Part shown: in pieces, positions 42,470-51,452 of the stretch
Numbering within the stretch: position 1 is the first letter of the stretch
Layout: each line of letters begins with the position of its first letter
NCBI RefSeq assembly: GCF_031454185.1
Contig: NZ_JAVDQI010000003.1
Coordinates: 1-64,000 of the forward strand
Direction of reading: 5' to 3'
From: Methanococcoides alaskense
GTDB lineage: Archaea > Halobacteriota > Methanosarcinia > Methanosarcinales > Methanosarcinaceae
Length of the DNA: 64,000 nt
Program-made: the position numbers and the translations under genes
Notes under the pieces: model-generated
Told to the model about the DNA's origin: nothing
The model's input: only the letters and a program-made list of their open reading frames with translations
Databases searched by the model: none

Positions 42470-42836
42470 ATGTGGGATAGGTTTTCAATATCCCATTGAA
42501 CATATAGTATAGGAAAGAAAGTTGCTGGGAATATCTCGCAGAAACTCTGTGAAATAATTTCCAGTAAACTTTCTGCAAATTCTATTTTTACAATTAATTA
42601 ACCAGGTTCATCAATGATCATGACAGACATGCAATGGTATTAGGATCATATTCGTTACGAAGAAAAGCACAGATCCATCTGTGCAGAAAGGGTTGCTGAG
42701 ACTCAACAATTAGAACATCATCCCGAGAAATGATTCAATAGATACTAGGTATTAAAGCAATTGCATTCAAGCTCACATTGAAGATATATCAAAAAAATAG
42801 GATATTAGCAATGATATTAAGATAATAAAAAAGATA
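42470..42836. other. Noncoding gap with several hairpins
   Basis: TGGGATA and TATCCCA (42473-42495) form a hairpin just after the regulator's stop. GCACAGA-TCCA-TCTGTGC at 42667-42684 is a tight seven-pair hairpin, followed at once by a weaker GTTG/CAAC pair. No frame or tRNA is seen. A small structured RNA is possible but not shown. Confidence 0.3.
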
Positions 42837-42908
42837 TACACCAGTCGGGAATCGAACCCGAGTTCGAGCGTTGGCAACGCCCGGTGATAACCGCTACACT
42901 ACTGGTGT
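42837..42908 (-). tRNA. tRNA-Gly (GCC)
   Basis: The cloverleaf folds with acceptor ACACCAG/CTGGTGT, an anticodon loop TTGCCAA giving GCC, and a T-arm with GGGTTCGATTCCC. The 3' CCA is not encoded. The A1-T72 pair is unusual for glycine tRNA. No intron. Confidence 0.93.
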
Positions 42909-42918
42909 GAATAGATTC

Positions 42919-42993
42919 TGGTGCCCAGACCCGGATTCGAACCGGGGACAACTGCCTCTTCAGGGCAGCGCTCTCCCACTGAGCTACCTGGGC
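42919..42993 (-). tRNA. tRNA-Phe (GAA)
   Basis: Acceptor GCCCAGG/TCTGGGC, anticodon stem CTGCC/GGCAG with loop CTGAAGA (anticodon GAA), and a T-arm with GGTTCGAATCC. The terminal CCA is encoded after discriminator A. It lies ten bases upstream of tRNA-Gly on the same strand. Confidence 0.96.
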
Positions 42994-43056
42994 TGTGAGA
43001 GCATCCGATAATAGTCGTTTTAGTATTAAAACCTATCGAATGGTACGAAATATTTG

Positions 43057-43133
43057 TGGTGGGCCCGCGGAGATTCGAACTCCGGACCTCCGCCATGTCA
43101 AGGCGACGTCATAACCAGCTAGACCACGAGCCC
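43057..43133 (-). tRNA. tRNA-Val (GAC)
   Basis: Acceptor GGGCTCG/CGGGCCC, anticodon loop TTGACAT giving GAC, and a T-arm with GAGTTCGAATCTC. CCA is encoded after discriminator A. It is probably first in a Val-Phe-Gly transcript. Confidence 0.95.
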
Positions 43134-43307
43134 ATGTTGCTTATTTGTTGCCCAGTATATTTGGAACCTGAACAACGCTTCTGTTTCGTTTTTGCTTCAA
43201 ACCATGTTGCTTAAAGCAAACTCTTATAACAGAGTTAAGCTATAAAAAGTTTGTCACCATAGCTTATTTTCAAACATCTTTAAGATCAATGCCCAAATAA
43301 ATGAAGA

Positions 43308-44081
43308 TCAGTAATTATCCGCATCAATAGACGTTATTGAAGGAGCATCCCCACAAACAGGACATTTCGGATTCTTACGCACAGTGATCTCATCAAACCT
43401 CATCCCCAAGGCATCGTAATAGATCATACGTCCCACAAGCGGTGCTCCAAGGCGCACAAGGTGCTTGACGACTTCCGTAGCCTGCATGGTACCGACAACT
43501 CCCGGAAGAATACCCATGACACCGGCATCCCTTGCAGCATCTGTAGAAGGTGAACGTGCGAATATACAACGATAACAAGGCCCCTCGTGTGGCAATATCG
43601 TCATCACCTGCCCTTCGAACATGAAAATACTCCCATGGAAAAGAGGTTTTTTCGCAAGCACACAAGCATCGTTCAACAAATAGCGTGTGGCAAAATTATC
43701 AGAACAATCGACCACAACATCATAGTCCTTAATTAGACTCTCCACATTATCAGGTCCAACACGTATCTCATATGTTAGTACATTGATATCTGGATCCAGC
43801 CTTTCGACATATTCCTTTGCAGAACTCACTTTTGGCTTGCCGAGATTTCCCGCATGGATGACCTGTCTTTGAAGATTGCTCATCTCCACAACATCATCAT
43901 CTACAATACCAAGTGTGCCAACCCCTGCAGCAGCAAGATACTGTATCACAGGTGAACCGAGTCCACCTGACCCAACACACAGGACACGGGATGACAGAAG
44001 CCTCTTCTGCCCCTCCTCACCCATCTGCTTCATGATAATGTGCTTTGCATAACGTTCTTTTTGATCTGGTGAAAGGTTCAT
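43308..44081 (-). CDS. MoeB/ThiF/HesA-type adenylyltransferase
   Basis: The enzyme adenylates the C-terminus of a ubiquitin-like sulfur carrier (MoaD, ThiS or SAMP type). It has the nucleotide loop VGSGGLGSPVIQYLAAAGVG, DDDVVEMSNLQRQ, DCSDNFATRYLLND and two zinc-binding pairs (CYRC and CPVC). At 257 residues it lacks a rhodanese domain. Upstream in-frame TTG and ATG codons exist at 44096 and 44090; no ribosome site is visible, so the message may be nearly leaderless. Molybdopterin or tRNA sulfur transfer cannot be told apart. Confidence 0.88.
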   Translation of the reverse strand: MNLSPDQKERYAKHIIMKQMGEEGQKRLLSSRVLCVGSGGLGSPVIQYLAAAGVGTLGIVDDDVVEMSNLQRQVIHAGNLGKPKVSSAKEYVERLDPDINVLTYEIRVGPDNVESLIKDYDVVVDCSDNFATRYLLNDACVLAKKPLFHGSIFMFEGQVMTILPHEGPCYRCIFARSPSTDAARDAGVMGILPGVVGTMQATEVVKHLVRLGAPLVGRMIYYDALGMRFDEITVRKNPKCPVCGDAPSITSIDADNY

Positions 44082-44200
44082 ATTCAGCATATACAATTAA
44101 GATAATATAAGTAAGCAAGTGCTTACGACATCGTATTTGTCATGGTTTATAATTGTAATTAAAAACAGTTATATATAGGAACTTTGCTTAGAGAGAGGAC

Positions 44201-46570
44201 ATGGATTCATTTAATGTAATAACGGCAGCCATATTTTTGCCGTTTATATTTGCCGGGTTGGTACCCGTCATGGAAAAGTTGTTAAAGCAACGTATCGGCT
44301 GGTTTGCAGTCGCTACAGCCCTTGCCTGTTTTATACTGATTGGAATGGCAGCGCCAGGCGTCATTGAAGAAGGACACATAGTTCAAGGAACGATTCCCTG
44401 GATACCATCAGCAGGAGTGGACTTTACAATATACGCAGACGGGCTCGCGATGATGATCGGATTTATCGTATCCGGCATAGGCGTCCTGATAATGTTCTAC
44501 TCCAATGGGTATATGTCCAAAACAGAGGACCTTAAACGATACTACCAATATCTCTTACTTTTCATGGGTTCCATGATAGGAATGGTCTTTTCTGGAAATA
44601 CCATACAGCTTTTCATCTTCTGGGAACTTACCAGCATTACCTCATTCATGCTCATCGGATACTGGAGGCACAAACCCGAATCCATATACGGTGCCATCAA
44701 ATCCTTATTACTCACAGCCTCCGGCGGACTTGCAATGCTTGCAGGATTCCTTCTACTCGGAAACATCACCGGTTCATTTGATCTGACAGCCATATTGAAT
44801 GATCCGCAAGTGATAAACACCATAAAGGAACACGAGCTCTTCCTTATAATACTGATACTCATATTCATTGGTGCAGCAGCCAAATCTGCACAGGGACCCT
44901 TCTACATCTGGCTACCCAATGCAATGGAAGCCCCCACGCCGGTCAGTGCATTCCTTCATTCTGCAACGATGGTAAAAGCAGGCATATACCTTGTCGCAAG
45001 GATACACCCGATATTCTCAGGAACTGAAGCATGGTTCATCCTTGTAAGCGGCACAGGTATCATCACAATGCTCGTTGCCGGATTTCTGGCATTCAGGCAG
45101 ACAGATATCAAAGGAATCCTTGCATACTCGACCATCAGTCAGCTTGCATACATGATGACAATGTACGGCTACACCACACACCACGAACCTGGCATTGGTG
45201 TCGCAGCAGCTACATTCCACCTTCTCAATCACGCCACGTTCAAAGCCTGCCTCTTCCTTGTCGCAGGAATAGTAGCACACGAAGCAGCCACAAGAGACAT
45301 ACGAAAGCTCGGAGGTCTGCGGCGTGAGATGCCCATAACTTTCATAATAGCGTGTATTGCCGGCCTTGCCATGGCGGGGATACCGCCACTTAACGGTTTC
45401 CTCAGCAAGGAAATGTTCTACGAGTCTTCCATCGAGATGGGAGCTTCCATAGGCGGCATATTCACATTCCTCATCCCCGCATTTGCTGTTCTGGGAGGAG
45501 TTTTCACATTCGCCTACTCGATAAAGCTCATTGACGGGATATTCCTGGGAGAACGTGACAAAGAAGCTATCCCACACCACATACATGAACCACCAATGAC
45601 AATGCTGATCCCACCGGCATTTCTGGCATTCCTCATAATACTGTTCGGAGTAATCCCATCATTACCCACACATTACATCATCGAACCAGCAGTATCAGGA
45701 ATCCTTCTGGAAACTGCACATCTGCACGTAAAGCTCTGGCATGGAGTCACGACATCCCTTATTATGACCATCGTGACATTCATACTGGGCATACTGATAT
45801 ACACAAAGTACGACAGGATAGCAGCATGGCAGGATAACTTCAACATGAAGAACCCCCGGATAAGCATCAATTACTATTATGACCGTACAGTTGATTCCGC
45901 GAAAGGCAATGCGTTCAGATTCTCCTCGAAAAGCCAGACAGGAAGTATAAAGCTCTACATGATCGCCATGCTCCTGCTGATGATAGCACTGATAGCGATT
46001 CCGGCTGCAATACTTGCAACCAATATAGTGCCATCACAACTGAACTTCGACATACCACCCTATGAAGCGATACTATTAGTGCTTCTCATTGTAGCGGCAC
46101 TTTCAGCAGCAATTCTACCAAAATATCTGCCAGCCATCATTGCGCTCTCAGCGCTTGGCTATGGTGTCAGCCTGCTGTACATATATCTGAAAGCGCCGGA
46201 CCTTGCCCTGACACAGATACTGGTAGAAACCCTATCCACCATAATATTCCTGCTGGCAATAACCAAAATACCCCAGAAATATAAGGAAAAGATATCCTTA
46301 TCGGTATTCACAAGAGACATACTTATCGCAATAACCGTCGCTGCAAGTGTATTTGTAGTACTTATCAATGCGACACAAGGCATAGTTGATCCTTTTGCAT
46401 CACTGTCCCACTATTTCATCGATAACAGCCTCCTCCTTGCAGGCGGTCACAATATAGTCAATGTCATAATCGTGGACTTCAGAGGCTACGATACCCTGGG
46501 AGAGATATCCGTAATGTGCCTTGCAGCACTTGGTGTCTATAACCTTATACACAGCAGGAGCGAGGAATAA
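44201..46570 (+). CDS. mrpA: Mrp sodium/proton antiporter subunit A
   Basis: This is a polytopic protein of about 20 helices with the NuoL/MrpA core: YADGLAMMIGFIVSG, NTIQLFIFWELTSITSFMLIGYW, SAQGPFYIWLPNAMEAPTPVSAFLHSATMVKAGIYL with functional lysines, and LAYSTISQLAYM. The C-terminal 150 residues carry the MrpA tail homologous to the MrpB N-terminus (LTQILVETLSTIIFLLA). It is the main proton/sodium subunit of the antiporter complex. An AGAGAGAGG site and TATATATAGG promoter precede it. The mrpB start overlaps its stop. Confidence 0.95.
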   Translation: MDSFNVITAAIFLPFIFAGLVPVMEKLLKQRIGWFAVATALACFILIGMAAPGVIEEGHIVQGTIPWIPSAGVDFTIYADGLAMMIGFIVSGIGVLIMFYSNGYMSKTEDLKRYYQYLLLFMGSMIGMVFSGNTIQLFIFWELTSITSFMLIGYWRHKPESIYGAIKSLLLTASGGLAMLAGFLLLGNITGSFDLTAILNDPQVINTIKEHELFLIILILIFIGAAAKSAQGPFYIWLPNAMEAPTPVSAFLHSATMVKAGIYLVARIHPIFSGTEAWFILVSGTGIITMLVAGFLAFRQTDIKGILAYSTISQLAYMMTMYGYTTHHEPGIGVAAATFHLLNHATFKACLFLVAGIVAHEAATRDIRKLGGLRREMPITFIIACIAGLAMAGIPPLNGFLSKEMFYESSIEMGASIGGIFTFLIPAFAVLGGVFTFAYSIKLIDGIFLGERDKEAIPHHIHEPPMTMLIPPAFLAFLIILFGVIPSLPTHYIIEPAVSGILLETAHLHVKLWHGVTTSLIMTIVTFILGILIYTKYDRIAAWQDNFNMKNPRISINYYYDRTVDSAKGNAFRFSSKSQTGSIKLYMIAMLLLMIALIAIPAAILATNIVPSQLNFDIPPYEAILLVLLIVAALSAAILPKYLPAIIALSALGYGVSLLYIYLKAPDLALTQILVETLSTIIFLLAITKIPQKYKEKISLSVFTRDILIAITVAASVFVVLINATQGIVDPFASLSHYFIDNSLLLAGGHNIVNVIIVDFRGYDTLGEISVMCLAALGVYNLIHSRSEE

Positions 46571-46989
46571 TGACGACCATAATAACAAAGACCATCACAA
46601 AGATCTGCATCCCACTGGTGATCCTATTCTCCATCTCCCTACTACTGGCAGGCCATAACAATCCAGGCGGAGGGTTCATCGGCGGCGTCATGTTCGTTTC
46701 AGTGATCGCACTTGCATATGTTGTCTTCGGATTGAGACACATAAAGACATTCTTCAACCCGGATTGGGCCAAATGGTTTGGTTTCGGCCTGACCCTTGCA
46801 TCCTTAACAGCATTTTCAGCCATGATGTTCGGGCACAATTTCTTCAGAAGTGCCGTGGAATTCGTGCACCTACCTCTTTTCGGAGAGATAGAGCTTGTAT
46901 CTGCCGGTCTTTTTGATATCGGCGTCTATTTTGTAGTGATAGGTTCACTGCTATTCATATTCAAAAACGTAGGTGACGATAATGAATAA
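46570..46989 (+). CDS. mrpB: Mrp antiporter subunit B
   Basis: The 139-residue protein of four helices has AGHNNPGGGFIGGVMF near residue 30, the conserved MrpB motif. The ATG overlaps the mrpA stop by one base (TAATG). It assembles with MrpA in the membrane complex. Confidence 0.94.
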   Translation: MTTIITKTITKICIPLVILFSISLLLAGHNNPGGGFIGGVMFVSVIALAYVVFGLRHIKTFFNPDWAKWFGFGLTLASLTAFSAMMFGHNFFRSAVEFVHLPLFGEIELVSAGLFDIGVYFVVIGSLLFIFKNVGDDNE

Positions 46990-47404
46990 TTTTTTACTTA
47001 CCCTCACCATATCCATACTATTTGGGATTGGAACATTCCTGATACTCAGGAGAGACATGATAAAGGTCATCATCGGGCTGTCAGTACTGTCCCATGCGGT
47101 GAACCTGCTGATAGTATCAGCTGGTGTGTTCGAGAACGGAAAAGTACCCATCATAACCGGCTCAGGACACGGCGGAGAAGTAACCGGCACTATCTACAAC
47201 GACAATCTTGTAGAGGGGATATTAGCCCCCATAGTTTCCGCAGGAACACATGTCGAATTTGTAGACCCGCTCGTACAGGCACTCGTACTTACAGCCATTG
47301 TCATCAGCCTTGCAACGACTGCATTCATACTTATCCTCGCATACAGGATATACGAGGAATACGGAACTACCGACATACGTGAGCTGAGGAGGTTGTGGGG
47401 ATGA
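46982..47404 (+). CDS. mrpC: Mrp antiporter subunit C
   Basis: This NuoK-like protein of three helices has IGLSVLSHAVNLLIVSAG and DPLVQALVLTAIVISLA, conserved in MrpC. ATG at 46982 follows GTAGGTGA and overlaps the mrpB end; a GTG three codons earlier is less well placed. A loop between helices two and three (FENGKVPIITGSGHGG) is longer than in many bacterial MrpC. Confidence 0.93.
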   Translation: MNNFLLTLTISILFGIGTFLILRRDMIKVIIGLSVLSHAVNLLIVSAGVFENGKVPIITGSGHGGEVTGTIYNDNLVEGILAPIVSAGTHVEFVDPLVQALVLTAIVISLATTAFILILAYRIYEEYGTTDIRELRRLWG

Positions 47405-48942
47405 ACATATCAATGACACACTTGCCCATCCTCCTGGTAGCAGTGCCGATACTGATGTCTGCACTCATGATATTCCTGCGTTCGAATCCAAATGTGCAGA
47501 AGTGGCTCAACGTATCGGTCTCGTTTGCCATGATGCTGATAAGCATTATACTGCTCCTGCAGGTATGGAACGGAGGAATTCAGGTCTACGAAGTAGGAGA
47601 ATGGGGCAAATACGGAATCGTGCTTGTAGCTGACCTGTTAAGCTCAGGAATGGTCGTGCTAAGCTCATTAGTATCATTCCTTGCATTGCTATATTCCCTT
47701 GATTACATTGAAGGCAGGTCATTGAACTTAACCTACCACCCCCTGTTCAACCTTCTTGTGGCTGGCCTCAACGGAACCTTCCTCACAGGCGACATCTTCA
47801 ACATGTTCGTATTCTTCGAGATACTGCTGTTGTCCTCCTGCGGACTTGTCATAGCCAACGAAAAAGGAGGCGTGACAAAGAGTTCCGACAAAATGGAAGC
47901 CACTTTCAAGTATCTTATACTGAACATGATAGGGTCCATCGTCATGCTCATTGCAGTCGCTTCCCTTTATGCCACAGTAGGCACCCTTAACATGGCAGAC
48001 CTATCGGTCAAGATAAGTGCCATGACAGCTGCCGGAACACTTCCATGGCATATATACGCCATTGCACTTTTATTCATAGTTGTCTTCGGAAATAAGGCAG
48101 CCATCTTCCCAATGCATTATTGGCTCCCCGATGTACACCCCACAGCACCTTCACCCATCAGTGCCATGCTTAGCGGTGTTATGATAAAGGTAGGAGCCTA
48201 TGGGATCCTGAGAATATTCTTCCTTATATTCAGGGATGCATTGTTCCTGCTTCAACCCATAATAATATTACTTGCACTCGTGACGATCATAATCGGAGCA
48301 GTTTCCGCAGTAGGACAGAACGATGTCAAAAGACTGCTTGCATATTCAAGTGTAAGCCAGATAGGATATATATTCCTTGGAATTGGCATCGGTTCAGTCT
48401 ATGCCCTGACAGCGGCACTTGTATATATGGTCAACCATGCCATCGCAAAGTCCATGTTGTTCTTGACATCCGGAGGCATAATCCACCATGCAGGCACAAG
48501 GGACATGCGTCATATGGGAGGTATGAACAAAACAACGCCGATCATGAGCGTAGCATTCCTCATAGGTGCAATGTCGATCTCAGGCCTTCCCCCAATGGGA
48601 GGATTTGTGGCAAAGTTCATTCTCTTTGATGCCGGACTTCGTGCAGAATACTACATACCCGTTGCTATCGCACTGTTCTTTGCAGTGTTCACCCTGTTCT
48701 ATATGTTCAGGGCATGGTTGTTGATGTTCTGGGGAGAGACCAGGGATGTTGAAGAATATGGCGAATATTCCTCACACAAACCATCGTTGATGATAGTCCT
48801 CCCCATAGTGAGCCTTGCAGCCCTTGTATTTATCTTCGGGGTCTATGCAGAACCGCTCATAGTCCTTGCACAAGCGATCGCGGAACAACTTATCGATCCG
48901 CAACCATACATTGATGCAGTTATGACGAGAGTGGTCAGATGA
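47401..48942 (+). CDS. mrpD: Mrp antiporter subunit D
   Basis: The NuoM/N-like protein has about 14 helices: LTGDIFNMFVFFEILLLSSCGL, NKAAIFPMHYWLPDVHPTAPSPISAMLSGVMIKVGAYG, and LAYSSVSQIGYI. ATG at 47401 overlaps the mrpC stop (ATGA), and GAGGAGG lies eight bases upstream. It is the second ion-path subunit. Confidence 0.95.
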   Translation: MNISMTHLPILLVAVPILMSALMIFLRSNPNVQKWLNVSVSFAMMLISIILLLQVWNGGIQVYEVGEWGKYGIVLVADLLSSGMVVLSSLVSFLALLYSLDYIEGRSLNLTYHPLFNLLVAGLNGTFLTGDIFNMFVFFEILLLSSCGLVIANEKGGVTKSSDKMEATFKYLILNMIGSIVMLIAVASLYATVGTLNMADLSVKISAMTAAGTLPWHIYAIALLFIVVFGNKAAIFPMHYWLPDVHPTAPSPISAMLSGVMIKVGAYGILRIFFLIFRDALFLLQPIIILLALVTIIIGAVSAVGQNDVKRLLAYSSVSQIGYIFLGIGIGSVYALTAALVYMVNHAIAKSMLFLTSGGIIHHAGTRDMRHMGGMNKTTPIMSVAFLIGAMSISGLPPMGGFVAKFILFDAGLRAEYYIPVAIALFFAVFTLFYMFRAWLLMFWGETRDVEEYGEYSSHKPSLMIVLPIVSLAALVFIFGVYAEPLIVLAQAIAEQLIDPQPYIDAVMTRVVR

Positions 48943-49433
48943 AAAGATATATCCTTTACTCGATATTCCTTGGACTTATCTGGTGTTTTGTCCACGGGAC
49001 TGTAAACTTCAACAACTTCCTGATAGGGGCATTACTAGGTCCTATCGTGATCAGACCTTTCAGATCACTCTATGGGTTTGAGAACAAGATATCATACATG
49101 AATATAGTAAGGAAGATACCGAAATTAATAAGGTTCTTCTACGTCCTTTTCATAGAGATCATCAAAGCCAATGTAATGGTGGCCAAGATAATCCTTCAAC
49201 CAAAAATTGATATAAAACCGGGGATAATTGCAGTCCCAATTCGCACTAAGACAGATGTAGGAATAACTGCGATTGCCAATACGATCACACTCACCCCCGG
49301 AACACTGACAATTGATGTTTCAGACAACAAAGAAGTGCTTTATGTACATGCTATCGATGCATCTGATCCACAGGGACTTTGTGATTCCATCAGAGATGAT
49401 CTTGAAAAATATGTACTGGAGGCATTCGAATGA
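48939..49433 (+). CDS. mrpE: Mrp antiporter subunit E
   Basis: Two to three N-terminal helices precede a small cytoplasmic domain with ANTITLTPGTLTIDVSDN, the MrpE signature. Start and stop overlap the neighbours by four bases each. 164 residues. Confidence 0.93.
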   Translation: MKRYILYSIFLGLIWCFVHGTVNFNNFLIGALLGPIVIRPFRSLYGFENKISYMNIVRKIPKLIRFFYVLFIEIIKANVMVAKIILQPKIDIKPGIIAVPIRTKTDVGITAIANTITLTPGTLTIDVSDNKEVLYVHAIDASDPQGLCDSIRDDLEKYVLEAFE

Positions 49434-49696
49434 ATTCACTGATATTTGATATTTCGATCACATTCATGGTCATTGCTATAATACCATGCATATACAGAGT
49501 GATCAAAGGTCCGACGATCCCTGACCGTGTTATCGCAGTTGACGCAATGACGACCGTAATAGTTGTTATACTGGGCATCTACTCATACATGCAAGAATCT
49601 GCATTCTTCATGGACGTAGCTCTGGTCCTTGCAATAATCTCCTTTGTAGGAACAGTGACCATTTCCAAATATCTTGATGAGGGGGCTGTATTTTGA
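49430..49696 (+). CDS. mrpF: Mrp antiporter subunit F
   Basis: Three helices with YRVIKGPTIPDRVIAVDAMTT, the MrpF signature. The ATG overlaps the mrpE stop. 88 residues. Confidence 0.93.
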   Translation: MNSLIFDISITFMVIAIIPCIYRVIKGPTIPDRVIAVDAMTTVIVVILGIYSYMQESAFFMDVALVLAIISFVGTVTISKYLDEGAVF

Positions 49697-50040
49697 TCGA
49701 AATAGAACTTATTCAGGATGTCATCAGCACATTTCTACTTTTAGTAGGAGCATTTTTCGTATTCCTTGGGATGGTAGGATTGATCCGCTTGCCTGATGTA
49801 TATAATCGTTTACATGCCACTACCAAGATAGGCACACTCGGTGCATTTGGAGTGATGTTGAGCATTGTGGCAAAATTAGGACTCGAGCCCATAGGCGTAA
49901 AAGCCATAACAGTTGGTCTTTTCATTCTACTCACAGCACCAGTTGCTGCACATATGATAGGCAGAGCCGCTCACAGGCACGGAGTAGGCCTTTGTAAAGA
50001 GTCCGTCATTGATGAATACGGCAAAGAATACAAAAAATGA
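49693..50040 (+). CDS. mrpG: Mrp antiporter subunit G
   Basis: Three helices with GMVGLIRLPDVYNRLHATTKIGTLGAFG, the MrpG signature. A TTG start overlaps the mrpF stop (TTGA) and has GAGGGGGCT upstream. It completes mrpABCDEFG. In related methylotrophic methanogens this complex adjusts the sodium/proton balance made by methanogenesis. Confidence 0.93.
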   Translation: MIEIELIQDVISTFLLLVGAFFVFLGMVGLIRLPDVYNRLHATTKIGTLGAFGVMLSIVAKLGLEPIGVKAITVGLFILLTAPVAAHMIGRAAHRHGVGLCKESVIDEYGKEYKK

Positions 50041-50077
50041 TGGAAAATATAGAAACTAAAAGGTCCATCGATCAATT

Positions 50078-51130
50078 ATGAATAAAAGAACACTGGTCAT
50101 TCGGGCTGACAGCGACAATTTCGAAGAGGAGTTGTCAAAAGCTGCCAGCATTATCAAAGAAGGTGGCACCGTTGCTTTCCCCACAGAAACGGTCTACGGC
50201 CTGGGAGCCAATGCTCTGGACCCTGATGCTGTGAAGGAGATATTTGCAGCAAAAGGAAGACCTGCAGATAATCCACTTATAGTCCATGTCTCCAGCAAAG
50301 ACCAGTGCGGAGACTTGGCAGAGGATATAAACCAAACTGCATTCAGGCTTATGGATGAATTCTGGCCAGGACCACTCACACTCATATTGAAAGCAAAAAG
50401 AATAGTGCCTGAAATAACCACCGGTGGACTTGATACAGTTGGCCTGAGAATGCCTGCCAATGATATCGCCCTTGAGCTTATAAGGATGTCCGGGACTGCA
50501 GTGGCAGCACCCAGTGCTAACACTTCCGGGCGACCAAGTCCCACAAGTGCCGAACACGTCATACAGGACCTTGCAGGAAAAATAGATGCAATAATAGACG
50601 GAGGAATAGTGGAGATAGGCCTGGAATCAACGGTAGTGGATGTTACAGGTGATATACCAATGGTCCTGCGTCCCGGCCAGATCAGTGCAGAAGACATCAA
50701 AGACTGTGCAGGGAAAGTAGAAATTGGATATACGGACAAGACCCTTGAGGAAAGCGAAACTGCAAGATCACCGGGAATGAAGTACACTCACTATTCACCT
50801 GAGACAAAGGTAATGCTCATAGAGGGGAGTCCGGAAGATGTTAAAAGTACAATGCTTGAACTAATAACAAATTACCACAAGGAAGGGAAAATGGTCGGAC
50901 TTCTTGCAACTGAAGAAACATCATTTTCGATAAATGCCGATGAGATGTTTTCACTTGGCAAAAGAAATAAACCTGCCCAGGCAGCCCATAGTATATTTAT
51001 GGGTCTGCGACATCTTGATAATAAGGAAATCGACCTCATCATTGTCGATGGGACATTGAAAGCAGAAGGAATAGGAGCTGCCGTATTCAATAGATTACGT
51101 AAAGCGGCGGACGAGATAATAAAAGTATGA
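50078..51130 (+). CDS. sua5: Threonylcarbamoyl-AMP synthase (Sua5)
   Basis: Sua5 makes threonylcarbamoyl-AMP for the t6A modification of ANN-reading tRNAs. The YrdC-like N-terminal domain (residues 1 to about 200) has GTVAFPTETVYGLGANA, AKGRPADNPLIVH, RMPAN and APSANTSGRPSPT. The C-terminal Sua5 domain follows the SPGMKYTHYSP linker. At 350 residues it is the two-domain form. ATG lies 37 bases after mrpG. Confidence 0.95.
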   Translation: MNKRTLVIRADSDNFEEELSKAASIIKEGGTVAFPTETVYGLGANALDPDAVKEIFAAKGRPADNPLIVHVSSKDQCGDLAEDINQTAFRLMDEFWPGPLTLILKAKRIVPEITTGGLDTVGLRMPANDIALELIRMSGTAVAAPSANTSGRPSPTSAEHVIQDLAGKIDAIIDGGIVEIGLESTVVDVTGDIPMVLRPGQISAEDIKDCAGKVEIGYTDKTLEESETARSPGMKYTHYSPETKVMLIEGSPEDVKSTMLELITNYHKEGKMVGLLATEETSFSINADEMFSLGKRNKPAQAAHSIFMGLRHLDNKEIDLIIVDGTLKAEGIGAAVFNRLRKAADEIIKV

Positions 51131-51137
51131 TCGGGAA

Positions 51138-51383
51138 GTGTATCCACTGAAAACAGAAAAAAAGGAATACAATGTTGCAAGACAGGAATACTTTGCAATT
51201 ACAAAAAGGAACAAGAAGCTAGCTAAGGTGGACATGCTCATCCTCGGCACAGGACTTCTACTCAAATACGTTGGACGTGCAGACATAGGAGAACATTTCA
51301 TGTGGCTAGGATTCATTCTGCTGGTTTACGTATTCGGCACGAATATGATGGCACGTAATGAACTTAAAAAACACGAACCATGA
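51138..51383 (+). CDS. Small hypothetical membrane protein
   Basis: The 81-residue protein has a basic N-terminal half (KTEKKEYNVARQEYFAITKRNKKLAK) and two possible helices (MLILGTGLLLKYVG and FMWLGFILLVYVFGTNMM). It follows sua5 closely and uses a GTG start behind CGGGAA. I recognise no family. Confidence 0.5.
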   Translation: MYPLKTEKKEYNVARQEYFAITKRNKKLAKVDMLILGTGLLLKYVGRADIGEHFMWLGFILLVYVFGTNMMARNELKKHEP

Positions 51384-51410
51384 TTATTTTTTAATAAAAA
51401 AAGTAGGAAC

Positions 51411-51431
51411 TTCGGAGGTAATACCTCCGAA
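51411..51431. terminator. Hairpin between convergent genes before SRP54
   Basis: TTCGGAGGT and ACCTCCGAA form a perfect nine-pair stem with an AAT loop. On the minus strand it is followed by CTACTTTTTTTATT, so it mainly ends the SRP54 transcript. Confidence 0.8.
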
Positions 51432-51452
51432 AAGACTTCATTACTACAATAC

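Noticed and set aside
42600..42740. C/D-box small nucleolar-type RNA
   Set aside because: A CTGA is present, but no clear RTGATGA box lies at the needed distance.
45017..45586. Minus-strand cysteine-rich frame inside mrpA
   Set aside because: It is a shadow of the membrane-protein codons on the other strand.
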